Shown here piece after piece: positions 9,133 through 16,597 of a stretch of 24,670 nt of DNA (within the stretch, counting starts at the first letter, position 1; every line of letters starts with the position of its first letter). The stretch spans positions 1 to 24,670 of the forward strand of contig JADKIO010000001.1 in NCBI GenBank assembly GCA_016721195.1, given 5' to 3'. Origin of the DNA: Candidatus Geothrix skivensis (GTDB taxonomy: Bacteria > Acidobacteriota > Holophagae > Holophagales > Holophagaceae). The notes beneath the pieces are model-generated. The model searched no databases and was not told the origin of the DNA. It saw only the letters and a list, made by a program, of their open reading frames with translations. A program made the translations under genes and the position numbers.

Positions 9133-9546
9133 ATGACCCGCTCCATCCTGTTCCTTTGCGTCGCCAACAGTGCCCGGTCCCAGATGGGCGAGGGAATCGC
9201 CCGGCAGCTCTTCCCCAACCTGAGGATCCAGAGCGCCGGGAGCCGCCCCAGCCACGTGAACCCCTATGCCATCGAGGTGCTGGCCGAGCAGGGCATCGAC
9301 GCCAGCACCCACACCTCCAAGAGCGTCCAGGACATCGACCCGGCCACCGTGGATCTCGTCATCACCCTCTGCGCCGAAGAGGTCTGCCCCCTCTTCCTGG
9401 GCAAGGCCGAGCGCCTGCACTGGCCCATCCCGGACCCCGCCAGCGACGATCCAAGCCTTACGCCAGATGACCTGCGGACTCGCTTCCGGGCTGGTCGGGA
9501 TGAAATCCGGCGGCGCCTGGAGTTGTTGAAGGCCGAGCGGTTCTGA
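9133..9546 (+). CDS. arsC: Thioredoxin-coupled arsenate reductase
   Basis: This cytoplasmic enzyme reduces arsenate to arsenite for export by Acr3. It has the low-molecular-weight phosphatase fold: the N-terminal loop is LFLCVANSARSQMGEG, a CX5R motif with Cys9 and Arg15. Two further cysteines, about 80 and 85 in ITLCAEEVC, match the relay cysteines of the thioredoxin-linked class (S. aureus pI258 type), and WPIPDPAS gives the general-acid Asp. The 137 residues fit the family. AAGAAGAGG lies seven bases before the ATG at 9133, supporting this start even though the upstream frame is open. A thioredoxin partner in the cytoplasm is expected; those in this window are either very small or exported. 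Confidence 0.93.
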   Translation: MTRSILFLCVANSARSQMGEGIARQLFPNLRIQSAGSRPSHVNPYAIEVLAEQGIDASTHTSKSVQDIDPATVDLVITLCAEEVCPLFLGKAERLHWPIPDPASDDPSLTPDDLRTRFRAGRDEIRRRLELLKAERF

Positions 9547-9561
9547 CTCGGATTGGGTGGT

Positions 9562-9996
9562 TCAGGGCTTGAAGTCGCGGGCCTTGTCCCCCCGCAGCAG
9601 CTCGGCGAGGCCCAGCAGGCCGTCCTCCAGATACTTCACGTCGAAGCCCTGGGTCTTGAGGTAGGCCATGGCCAGGGCCGACCGGTCCTTGTGGGGGCAG
9701 GCGGTCACGATGAGCCTGGTGCGATCCAGCTCCTTCAGCCGCCTGGGCAGCTCATTCAGGGGAATCTGCAGCCCGAAGCCCATGCGCCAGGCCGCGTGCT
9801 CTTCCTTGAAGCGGATATCCACGAGAATGGCCTTCTTCTCCTGGAGCAGCTTCACCAGGTCCCTGCTGCCGATCTTCATGTCCCGCCGCTCGGCGTAGTC
9901 GAAGTCCAGCAGGTACTGCTCCAGGGAGAACAGCTGCGGATCCTGGGCCTGGGCAGGCAGGGCCAGCGTGAGGAGGAGGGCAAGGGCAAGCCGCAT
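9562..9996 (-). CDS. Exported rhodanese-like protein
   Basis: A 144-residue protein with a clear signal peptide (MRLALALLLTLALPAQAQ), so it acts in the periplasm. It contains one rhodanese domain: KAILVDIRFKEEHAAWRMGF, then IPLNELPRRLKELDRTRLIV, the active loop TACPHKDRSALAMAYLK with Cys at about 100 and Arg at about 105, and the end GFDVKYLEDGLLGLAE. The catalytic cysteine is therefore present, unlike in the rhodanese next to arsC. AAAGGA lies five bases before the ATG at 9996. It converges on arsC with a 15-bp gap and diverges from the octaheme cytochrome. Thiosulfate, persulfide or thio-arsenical chemistry in the periplasm are possible roles; none is shown by sequence. Confidence 0.88.
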   Translation of the reverse strand: MRLALALLLTLALPAQAQDPQLFSLEQYLLDFDYAERRDMKIGSRDLVKLLQEKKAILVDIRFKEEHAAWRMGFGLQIPLNELPRRLKELDRTRLIVTACPHKDRSALAMAYLKTQGFDVKYLEDGLLGLAELLRGDKARDFKP

Positions 9997-10172
9997 GGAG
10001 ATCCTTTGGAGGGGATGTACTGCAGGGCCGCAAACAAAGGGTCGATGACCCTTGACCCATCTTCCCAGCTCGACCGGGAAAGCCCAGGGCAGTGTCTTTC
10101 CGCGGGCAGGCTCCGCGGCGTGGCCCGCATTCGGGCCCTTCTGCCGGGGCTTGGATTCAGTCGATCCGTTCA

Positions 10173-10224
10173 TCCGATATCAATTTACTTGCGGAGTCTC
10201 CTGAGATGATCACAATCACGATCA
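10173..10224. promoter_or_regulatory. Candidate control region for the octaheme cytochrome gene
   Basis: The 261-bp divergent gap between the periplasmic rhodanese and the cytochrome becomes AT-rich here. It holds TCCGATAT at 10173-10180, an 8-mer also present on the minus strand just upstream of arsR, and an interrupted inverted repeat TGATC-N8-GATCA at 10207-10224. Either could be an operator. No clear -35/-10 pair is seen. Confidence 0.25.
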
Positions 10225-10257
10225 GTAGATCACCAATACAAACGATAGGGAGGTCAC

Positions 10258-12471
10258 ATGCATTGCCGCCCCCACACCAAGCGATGGCTAGCCCCATGGC
10301 TCTTCTTCGCGACCAGCCTGCTGGGCCCCGCAGCCCTGCTGCAGGCTCAGACGCCCAAACCCACCACGGGGGCGGGTATCCAGGGGAAGGTGAAGGACGT
10401 CAATGGGGCAGAGGTACCCGGCGCCATCGTGTCCGTCGAAGGCCAGGCCGCGAAGGCCACCACGGCCAAGGATGGCTCCTTCAGCCTGAAGGGCGTGAAA
10501 CCCGGACCAGTCTTCCTCCAGGTGAAGGCCCCCAGCCGGGCCCTCCTGGATGGCGAAACCCTGAAGTCCGTGATGGTGAAGGCGGGAGCCACGACCCCGG
10601 GGGTGGACATCACCCTCTCCGGAAGGCCCAGCGACAGGGCCACCTATGTCGGCGGCAAGGCCTGCGCGGCCTGCCATGAAGGCCCCCACACGAAGGCGCT
10701 GAATGGCACCCCGAACGCCTCGATCCACTCCCGCTTCGTGACCGAGGGCACCAGCCACATGGTCTACAAGGACAAGTGGCCGGCCCCGGGCGAGAAGTAC
10801 CTGCCCCGGGATCCCAAGGGCAACCTGCTGAAGGTCCAGGATCCGCTGGACGGCACGGGCCTGGTGCATGTGGTGCTGACCACCAGGGGCCAGGATCCCA
10901 ACCGCGAGTACTGGTTCAAGTTCTACCCTGAGCAGCCGGCCGGAGTAGCGCTCACCGAAGCCGATCTGGATGCCTCGGACAAGCCCACGAACGCGGTCTG
11001 GATCCAGGTGGCCGCCACCATCGGGGGCGAGGGCAACTGGGGCAAGGGCTATGTGGATCCCGCCCACAAGCAGCCCGACCGCCATCCCAACTTCGGCGAA
11101 GGCAAGCAGCGCTGGATGTGCAAGGTCCAGGACGTGCCCTACCTCGTGAAATGGATGAAGGAGAACGGCGTATCCCGGGAGGGGCAGAAGCAGGACTACA
11201 TCTGCTACATGCCGGTGTTCATGATGCAGGATGGAACGCCCGAGGGCTCCAAGGTCCTGGCCAAAGGCCAGGTGGGGGCGCCGATGTTCTGGCAGAAATC
11301 CCCCGACCACTGGTGCACGCCGGACAACACCCTGTCGCGCAACTGCGCCGGCTGCCACGTCACGGGCGTGAAGATCACCACGAAGGATTTCCTCAACGAT
11401 CCCAATCCGGCCCACAAGTACAAGTCGGTGGTGGTGGCCTGGGACTACAAGGACCTGAACATCAGCTGTGAGCGCTGCCACGGACCCGGATCCGAGCATG
11501 CGGCCAGCTCCGACAAGGCCAAGATCATCGCGCCCCAGCACCTCACCGCCAAGGCGGGCAACGAGACCTGCGGCCAGTGCCACGGGAACCACGATGGCCG
11601 CAGCCAGCGCCCCGCTGGCGTGTTCAAGCCCGCCTTCGACGGGGCCTACAAGGACACCCTCGGCCACGGCTTCTTCGTGCCGGGCGTGTATGACCTTGCC
11701 ACTTTCTTCGCCAGCTATGAGCAGCCGACCACCGGACTGAACCCCGACTGGAAGGAGGGGGCCTTCCATGCCTGGCCCGACCAGATCCATGCCCGCTCCC
11801 ACTCCATGGAGCTGTCGGAGCTGCGGCGCTCGGCCCACTTCAACAACAGGACCCAGAGGCTGACCTGCTTCTCCTGCCACGATGCCCACAGCATGGACGG
11901 GGGACCCGCCTCGCTGAAGGCCGGGGGCTACGATTTCACCAATGCTGCCTATGGCAACAACACGCTGTGCCTTACCTGCCATGCCTCCCGCGGTTCCTTC
12001 GCCGGGATCACCCCCTTCGATGTGGCGGTACTGCAGTTGGAGGCGGGGCGCAAGGTCGCCAAGGACGGGGCCCCCGTGGCGGTGAAGCGCATGGAGGCCG
12101 AGGCGGCGCGGAACCGGGTCGCCCGGAGCGTGGCCAAGCACATGCAGGTCGGGGCCGGCATGGGCGGGGCCCTCTACACGCCCACCGATCCCAAGATGCC
12201 CGTGGGCAACTGCATGTCCTGCCACATGCCGAAGATCGGCAAGCTCCAGGACATCAACGTGGCCTCGATGTACCACCTCGACTTCGACAAGGAAGGCCGC
12301 AGCGCCGTGGCCGAAGGGAATGTGCCCTCCCACGTCTTCGACATCGTCTGGCCCGCCCAGAGCTCCGTGCTCAAGAACCCGGATCCCTCCAAGGGCAAGG
12401 ACTTCGACATCATGCCGAACTCCTGCAGCAGGTGCCATGCGTTCGCCCGCACCAGCGGCGACGCAAAATAG
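10258..12471 (+). CDS. Octaheme c-type cytochrome with N-terminal carboxypeptidase-regulatory-like domain
   Basis: An intact 737-residue exported cytochrome. After a signal peptide (to about residue 31) comes a beta-sandwich domain, about 40-120 (GIQGKVKDVNGAEVPGAIVS, then KDGSFSLKGVKPG), of the carboxypeptidase-regulatory-like type. Eight CxxCH heme sites follow, at about 136, 363, 404, 438, 537, 571, 652 and 723, the last only 10 residues from the end. The long gap between hemes 1 and 2 (about 220 residues) includes extra cysteines in QRWMCKV, DYICYMP and HWCTPDN, and could hold a substrate domain. GGGAGG lies just before the ATG. It is periplasmic or outer-surface; no lipobox is seen. I cannot assign an electron donor or acceptor. 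Its neighbours are arsenic, rhodanese and thiol-redox genes. CcdA nearby could support its heme attachment. Confidence 0.92.
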   Translation: MHCRPHTKRWLAPWLFFATSLLGPAALLQAQTPKPTTGAGIQGKVKDVNGAEVPGAIVSVEGQAAKATTAKDGSFSLKGVKPGPVFLQVKAPSRALLDGETLKSVMVKAGATTPGVDITLSGRPSDRATYVGGKACAACHEGPHTKALNGTPNASIHSRFVTEGTSHMVYKDKWPAPGEKYLPRDPKGNLLKVQDPLDGTGLVHVVLTTRGQDPNREYWFKFYPEQPAGVALTEADLDASDKPTNAVWIQVAATIGGEGNWGKGYVDPAHKQPDRHPNFGEGKQRWMCKVQDVPYLVKWMKENGVSREGQKQDYICYMPVFMMQDGTPEGSKVLAKGQVGAPMFWQKSPDHWCTPDNTLSRNCAGCHVTGVKITTKDFLNDPNPAHKYKSVVVAWDYKDLNISCERCHGPGSEHAASSDKAKIIAPQHLTAKAGNETCGQCHGNHDGRSQRPAGVFKPAFDGAYKDTLGHGFFVPGVYDLATFFASYEQPTTGLNPDWKEGAFHAWPDQIHARSHSMELSELRRSAHFNNRTQRLTCFSCHDAHSMDGGPASLKAGGYDFTNAAYGNNTLCLTCHASRGSFAGITPFDVAVLQLEAGRKVAKDGAPVAVKRMEAEAARNRVARSVAKHMQVGAGMGGALYTPTDPKMPVGNCMSCHMPKIGKLQDINVASMYHLDFDKEGRSAVAEGNVPSHVFDIVWPAQSSVLKNPDPSKGKDFDIMPNSCSRCHAFARTSGDAK

Positions 12472-12486
12472 CTCTGATTACCCCGG

Positions 12487-12521
12487 ATCCCATGGCCCGC
12501 CGCCTAGGTGGGTCGTGGGAT
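12487..12521. terminator. Hairpin between convergent genes
   Basis: ATCCCA at 12487-12492 pairs with TGGGAT at 12516-12521, and inside it GCCCGCC pairs with GGTGGGT using two G-U pairs around GCCTA. It lies between the cytochrome stop and the ccdA stop, where a two-way terminator is expected. No T-run is present on either side. Confidence 0.4.
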
Positions 12522-12531
12522 TCCCGCCTCC

Positions 12532-13242
12532 TCAGACGGGGAATCGCGTCTTCCACGCGAGGAACAGCACCCAGAGGGCGCAGCCGCTCAGGAGCAGGCC
12601 CATGCCCCTGGGCAGCCAGCGCCCCAGGAACCGGGAGAAGTGGCTTTCGGCATACCTGCTGGCCCAGCCTGACGAGGCGCCGGCCAGGAACAACAGCAGA
12701 ACATGGCCGAGGGCATAGGTGAACAGCAGCACGCCGCCCCAGAGCACCTGCTTCTGGAGGGCCACGATGGTGAGCACCGCCGCCAGGGCTGGGGTGGCGC
12801 ACGGGGCGGAGAGGGTTCCGGTGAGGCCGCCCAGTGCAAAGGCGCCCAGCAGCCCGGCCCCATGGAACCGCGCCATGTGGCTGTGGGATGGGGTCGGGAG
12901 CGCGTACAGTCCGAGCAGGTGCAGACCCACGGCCAGCAGGATGAGCCCCAACAGGGCCTTCCAGCCCCAGCCCACATCCCCCATGAGGCTGCCGGTCAGG
13001 GCGGCCACGAGCCCCAGGAGGGTGAAGGCCGCCGCCAGGCCCAGCACGAATACGGCGGACAGCACCATGGGATGGTGGCGGCCTTCCTGCGTGCCGCCGG
13101 TGAAGCCCACGACCAGCGGGGCTGCCACCAGGACGCAGGGGTTGGCCGAGGTGAGCAGGCCGCCTAAGAACACGAGGCCCAGTTGCTGGTAGCCCGGGGC
13201 CTGGGCCACCAAGTCCGCCATGCGGCCAATGAAGCCTTCCAT
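12532..13242 (-). CDS. ccdA: CcdA/DsbD-type transmembrane thiol-electron transporter
   Basis: A 236-residue inner-membrane protein with six or more helices that passes electrons from cytoplasmic thioredoxin to periplasmic thiol proteins. The two conserved cysteines sit in the expected NPC and APC motifs: TSANPCVLVAAPLVVGF and GTLSAPCATPALAAV. No soluble domains are attached, so this is the short CcdA form. Its ATG at 13242 shares a base with the TGA of the upstream thioredoxin gene (TGATG), so the pair is translationally coupled, and the exported thioredoxin is very likely its redox partner. It ends the five-gene arsR operon. It may serve cytochrome c maturation, including the octaheme cytochrome next door, or keep periplasmic arsenic-handling thiols reduced. 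Confidence 0.9.
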   Translation of the reverse strand: MEGFIGRMADLVAQAPGYQQLGLVFLGGLLTSANPCVLVAAPLVVGFTGGTQEGRHHPMVLSAVFVLGLAAAFTLLGLVAALTGSLMGDVGWGWKALLGLILLAVGLHLLGLYALPTPSHSHMARFHGAGLLGAFALGGLTGTLSAPCATPALAAVLTIVALQKQVLWGGVLLFTYALGHVLLLFLAGASSGWASRYAESHFSRFLGRWLPRGMGLLLSGCALWVLFLAWKTRFPV

Positions 13243-13628
13243 CACTTCAGTCCAGCTTTGGCCAGGGCGGAAAGGAACTCGTCCTTGGGCCAGTAGCCGA
13301 TGTGGCGGGCCACTTCCCTCCCCGCGGGATCGAACACCACCTGGGTGGGCATCACCATGATCCTGTGGAGCTGAGCCTCCTTCGGGTACTGGGTGACATA
13401 GAAATTCCGGATGTGCGCGCGGCTCCCGAAGGTCTGCTGGAGCTCACCGAGGATGGGTTGCATCCGTACGCAGGGCACGCAAGTGGGCCCGCCGAACTCG
13501 ATGACGGTCCACTTCCTGGAACTGAGGATCTGGCTGAGGCCCGCCGGATCGAGGGCGGGGACCGGCCCTTGGGCGAAGAGGGATGCCGAAAGGGTGAACA
13601 CGAGGGCGCCAAGGCGCGGGAAGGACAT
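13242..13628 (-). CDS. Exported thioredoxin-fold protein (CVPC)
   Basis: A 128-residue protein with an N-terminal signal segment (MSFPRLGALVFTLSASLFAQ) and one thioredoxin fold. The active site is FGGPTCVPCVRMQPIL with cysteines at about 50 and 53; the cis-proline region appears as MVMPTQVVFDPAGREVARHI. CVPC differs from classical CGPC, so its redox potential may differ. It overlaps ccdA by one base, and lies 40 bp downstream of the small redox protein. It most likely receives electrons from CcdA and reduces disulfides, apocytochrome c or an arsenic species in the periplasm. Confidence 0.88.
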   Translation of the reverse strand: MSFPRLGALVFTLSASLFAQGPVPALDPAGLSQILSSRKWTVIEFGGPTCVPCVRMQPILGELQQTFGSRAHIRNFYVTQYPKEAQLHRIMVMPTQVVFDPAGREVARHIGYWPKDEFLSALAKAGLK

Positions 13629-13668
13629 GGGGCCTCCTCTGGAGACAGGAACGGGCTGTTGGGGCGGC

Positions 13669-13902
13669 TCAGCCCTTGAGCAGGGCCAGGATCTCGTCGG
13701 TGCTGATGACTTTGCCCTGGGACTTGAGCTGGCCGTCCAGGGCGAGAGCCGGCGTACTGAGGATGCCCCGGGCGACCATGGCCGCGTAGTCCGAGACCTT
13801 CACCACCTGGTGGCTCCCTCCGGATTTTTCCGCCGCTGACCTGGCGTGCTTTTCCAGCGTCTGGCACTTGGCGCAGCCGGGACCGAAGACTTCGATGAGC
13901 AT
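13669..13902 (-). CDS. Small redox-active disulfide protein (CAKC)
   Basis: A 77-residue thioredoxin-fold protein with no signal peptide, so it is cytoplasmic. It opens MLIEVFGPGCAKCQTLEKHA, with the CxxC at residues 10-13. The thioredoxin cis-proline appears in GILSTPALALDG. It matches the family often called small redox-active disulfide protein 2, which is typically encoded beside permeases of the ArsP/DUF318 type and ArsR regulators, as here. It lies eight bases downstream of the permease gene. It could recycle ArsC or deliver metal-thiol complexes to the permease; both are inference. Confidence 0.9.
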   Translation of the reverse strand: MLIEVFGPGCAKCQTLEKHARSAAEKSGGSHQVVKVSDYAAMVARGILSTPALALDGQLKSQGKVISTDEILALLKG

Positions 13903-13910
13903 GGGATCTC

Positions 13911-14957
13911 CTAGAGGATGGCGTTGAAGAGGTAGCCCACCAGCAGGATGCCGAGGGATACGACACCGACGAAGGTGGCGATGAGCCGGGGCCGCATCAC
14001 CTTGCTGAGGATGATGGTTTCCGGCAGCGACAGCCCGATGACGGCCATCATGAAGGCCAGGGTGGAACCCAGGGCCGCGCCCTTGCCCAGCAGGGCTTCC
14101 ACGATGGGCATGACGCCCGCCGCGTTCGAGTAGAGCGGTACGCCGATCAGCACCGCCAGGGGCACGCTGTACCAGTGGTTCTTCCCCAGCAGACCCGCCA
14201 TGAAGCTTTCGGGCACATAGCCGTGGATGAAGGCGCCCACGGCGATGCCCGCCAGGATGTAGGGCCAGACCTTGCCCACGATCTCCTTCACGCCCTGGAC
14301 GGCCAGATCGAGCCGGGCGGGAAGGGTGCTTTGTTCCTCCTCCACTTCACCGAGAGCAGGGGCGTTCAGGGCGTCCTGCACCCAGCTCTCCAGGTAGCGC
14401 TCCATGCGGAGGCGGCCCAGGATGAGCCCGGAGGCGAAGGCGATGGCCACGCCGGTGCTGGCATAGAGCAGGGCGATCTTCCAGCCGAACATGGCGAAGA
14501 GCATCCCCAGGGCGATCTCGTTGACCATGGGTGCGGCCACCAGGAAGCTGAAGGTCACGCCCAGGGGCACCCCCGCCCGCAGGAAGCCGATGAAGAGCGG
14601 CACCGCCGAGCAGGAGCAGAAGGGCGTGATGATCCCGAAGAGGGAGGCCAGGGCGTTGCCGAGGCCGGGCCGCCGCCTGGAGAGGGCATCCCGGACCCGG
14701 GTGGGGTTCACGAAGGTCTGGAGGAAGGTGACGATGAAGACCACGAGCGTGAGCAGCAGCAGGACCTTCGGTGTGTCGTAGAAGAGGAAGGCCACCGCTT
14801 CGCCCAGGTGCGACTTGGGGGTGAGCCCCAGGAATCGGAAGGCGAGCCACTCCGACATGGCGTGGTTCACGGCGTAGAGGAACACCCACAGAGGCAGGGC
14901 CAGGAGGAGCCAGCCGCCCCGCCGGAGCCAGCTTGGTCGTGCTGCCACGTCAGACAC
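13911..14957 (-). CDS. arsP: ArsP/DUF318-family permease
   Basis: A 348-residue inner-membrane permease with about eight to ten helices. The family signature is visible twice: FGIITPFCSCSAVPLFIGFL, with its cysteine pair, and GVPLYSNAAGVMPIVEALLG in the second half. Characterised ArsP proteins export trivalent organoarsenicals such as methylarsenite; other family members are linked to copper or zinc, so the substrate is inferred from the ars context. The start is GTG at 14957, which overlaps the arsR stop by eight bases, a tight coupling. The central acidic loop (APALGEVEEEQ) separates the two halves. No arsM or arsI gene is visible to make or demethylate organoarsenicals. Confidence 0.88.
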   Translation of the reverse strand: MSDVAARPSWLRRGGWLLLALPLWVFLYAVNHAMSEWLAFRFLGLTPKSHLGEAVAFLFYDTPKVLLLLTLVVFIVTFLQTFVNPTRVRDALSRRRPGLGNALASLFGIITPFCSCSAVPLFIGFLRAGVPLGVTFSFLVAAPMVNEIALGMLFAMFGWKIALLYASTGVAIAFASGLILGRLRMERYLESWVQDALNAPALGEVEEEQSTLPARLDLAVQGVKEIVGKVWPYILAGIAVGAFIHGYVPESFMAGLLGKNHWYSVPLAVLIGVPLYSNAAGVMPIVEALLGKGAALGSTLAFMMAVIGLSLPETIILSKVMRPRLIATFVGVVSLGILLVGYLFNAIL

Positions 14958-15348
14958 GAGAAACCGCCCGGTCCACCGGGGAGGACTTCTGGACCTTGGA
15001 GCACACGATCGGGATGGCCACGGCCTTTACCTCCAGGGCGCGGGCGCGGTCCGCGAGCACTTCCGGCAGGCTTCCGGCGTGCGCCAGGAGGCCCTTGAGC
15101 AGGGGCGAGGCCTGCTTCCTGGGCACGACGGACACGAACACCCACCGGCCTTCCTTCCGCTCCAGGACGAAGCCCGCCCGGCGCAGCTCCCGCAGAGCCT
15201 CGGACACGGAAGACTGGGGCACCTGTAGAGTCTCGGCGATCTGGCACACACACAACTCCCCGGGCTCCAGCAGGGCCAGGACCCGCAGCCGCAGCGGATG
15301 GGACACCGCCTTCAACTGCTCCACCAGCGTTCGCAAGTCATCCGACAT
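14950..15348 (-). CDS. arsR: ArsR-family arsenite-responsive repressor
   Basis: A 132-residue winged-helix repressor that heads a five-gene operon. The recognition region reads LQVPQSSVSEALRELRRAGF. The metal-binding motif in the third helix is GELCVCQIAE, matching the classic ELCVCDL As(III)/Sb(III) site. Additional C-terminal cysteine appears in PIVCSKVQK. Binding of As(III) would release DNA and induce the operon. The start at ATG 15348 fits the beginning of the HTH (MSDDLRTLVEQLKAVSHPLR); longer in-frame starts upstream would add a non-conserved tail. Confidence 0.92.
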   Translation of the reverse strand: MSDDLRTLVEQLKAVSHPLRLRVLALLEPGELCVCQIAETLQVPQSSVSEALRELRRAGFVLERKEGRWVFVSVVPRKQASPLLKGLLAHAGSLPEVLADRARALEVKAVAIPIVCSKVQKSSPVDRAVSRV

Positions 15349-15423
15349 ACCGGTCACCCCACAATTTGCGGCTCCGGCTCCGGGTGCACCGGCTGGGAGT
15401 CCCAGGAGGAAATTACACCAGGT

Positions 15424-15447
15424 TATATCGGAAAATATCGAAATATG
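15424..15447. promoter_or_regulatory. Candidate ArsR operator/promoter
   Basis: About 75-100 bases upstream of the arsR ATG, GC-rich sequence gives way to an AT-rich block with repeated ATATCG (TATATCGGAAAATATCGAAA and following ATATGA). ArsR-type repressors bind AT-rich imperfect inverted repeats near their own promoters. The position and composition fit, but no exact family consensus is claimed. The remaining gap to 15681 holds only the 47-bp repeat. Confidence 0.35.
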
Positions 15448-15493
15448 AATTCCACTCTTTCCCGCCTGGACCCCGCAGCGCCACCCGGGGGGT

Positions 15494-15540
15494 CGCGACA
15501 CCTGGAATCACAAGAATGGTATCGAGTCTCGGAGAGTTAG
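15494..15540. repeat. 47-bp dispersed repeat, copy 1 (tRNA-His-derived?)
   Basis: Begins CGCGACACCTGGAATCACAA and matches 17714-17760 at 43 of 47 positions in the same orientation. Read on the minus strand it contains TTGTGATTCCAGGTGTCG, which corresponds to the anticodon loop and 3' anticodon stem of a tRNA-His (E. coli has TTGTGATTCCAGTTGTCG). It lies in the 333-bp gap between arsR and the DUF4239 gene. Confidence 0.85.
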
Positions 15541-15681
15541 TCATGGCGGCAGGAAATTGGGACCGCTGGGATGCCGAGAGGCCACGATGACGATGATTAG
15601 GATCCGCGTGGCACTGAAAGCTGATGGCCGGGTAGACTAACAAGCTTCCTCCCGTGCACGTTGTGAAGGAACCCTGCTTTC

Positions 15682-16527
15682 ATGCTGAACCAGCTCGCGA
15701 AACGCATCCCCAAGGCACACCGCATATTCTACCGGGTGCTGCCCTTCATCGCGCTGCTCGTCCTGGCGAAGCTGGTGCTGCACCGGTTTGGCCTGGAGCT
15801 GCTGTCTATCAACGCCATCTTCTCCGGGCTCATCGGCGCGAACGTCTTCCTCATGGGCTTCCTGCTCAGCGGCGTGTTGTCGGACTACCGGGAGAGCGAG
15901 CGCCTGCCAGGCGACATGGCGGCCGGTCTGGCGACGCTGGCCGATGAGATGCAGAGCCTTCATCAGCGGACCTGCGCCCCGGTGGCATTGGCCGCTCTGG
16001 AGCATGTCCACACCCTCGGTAACACCATCCACCAGTGGCTGCACAAGCGAGAGCGTAGCCGGGGCGTCATGACCCTCATCAGTGGATTGAATGAACACTT
16101 CCTGGCCATAGAGCCGCTCACCCAGGCCAACTTCATTGCACGTCTGAAACAGGAACAGAGCGCCATCCGCCGGATCATCATCCGAATCCATACCATCCGC
16201 GAAACGGAATTCATCTCATCGGGCTACTTCATCGCGCGGACGACCACCTTCTTTTTACTGCTGGGGCTTGTGGCCGCGCGCATCGAACCCTTTTATGAAT
16301 CCCTGTTTTTCCTGGTTGTGGTCAGCTATCTGCTCCTGTTCCTGCTGTTCCTAATCGGGGATTTGGATAACCCCTTCGGTTATTACGAGCAGGAGTCTTC
16401 GGAGGATGTGTCCCTGAAGCCCTTGGAGGATGCCTTGACCGACCTCCAGGACCGCCTGGTGAAGGAAAGACAGCGAGTTGCTTTGTCACCGGGAGCTTCG
16501 GATCCTGCCGCAAGGGATGCCCATTAG
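15682..16527 (+). CDS. Bestrophin-like (DUF4239-type) membrane protein
   Basis: A 281-residue inner-membrane protein. Two N-terminal helices (about residues 16-36 and 42-66, ending in LMGFLLSGVLSDYRESERLP) are followed by a long helical cytoplasmic region to about 185, then two more helices (YFIARTTTFFLLLGLVAARI and FFLVVVSYLLLFLLFLIGDL). The last ends in GDLDNPFGYYEQESSEDVSL, the Asp-Leu-Asp-x-Pro-Phe signature of bestrophin-like DUF4239 proteins, and a charged tail with a coiled coil. Bestrophins are anion channels; no transport has been assigned to this bacterial group that I know of. AAGGA lies upstream of the ATG. It is the first of three plus-strand genes bracketed by the 47-bp repeats. 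Confidence 0.75.
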   Translation: MLNQLAKRIPKAHRIFYRVLPFIALLVLAKLVLHRFGLELLSINAIFSGLIGANVFLMGFLLSGVLSDYRESERLPGDMAAGLATLADEMQSLHQRTCAPVALAALEHVHTLGNTIHQWLHKRERSRGVMTLISGLNEHFLAIEPLTQANFIARLKQEQSAIRRIIIRIHTIRETEFISSGYFIARTTTFFLLLGLVAARIEPFYESLFFLVVVSYLLLFLLFLIGDLDNPFGYYEQESSEDVSLKPLEDALTDLQDRLVKERQRVALSPGASDPAARDAH

Positions 16528-16597
16528 CATCTCTGTCAGGGGCTGACCTGCTGGCTATACTTGACCCAAAGAGCTTTAGGCATCCCCGGAGTTCCCC

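Noticed and set aside
10288..12438. Long minus-strand open frame of 716 codons
   Set aside because: It is a shadow of the octaheme cytochrome; the plus strand has eight CxxCH motifs, a signal peptide and a ribosome site, and the minus product has no recognisable motif.
14175..15098. Plus-strand open frame of 307 codons opposite the permease
   Set aside because: It is a shadow; the minus strand encodes the ArsP signature and fits the operon spacing.
15543..15590. 15-codon ORF right after the first 47-bp repeat
   Set aside because: It is very short, has no ribosome site, and no equivalent follows the second repeat copy.
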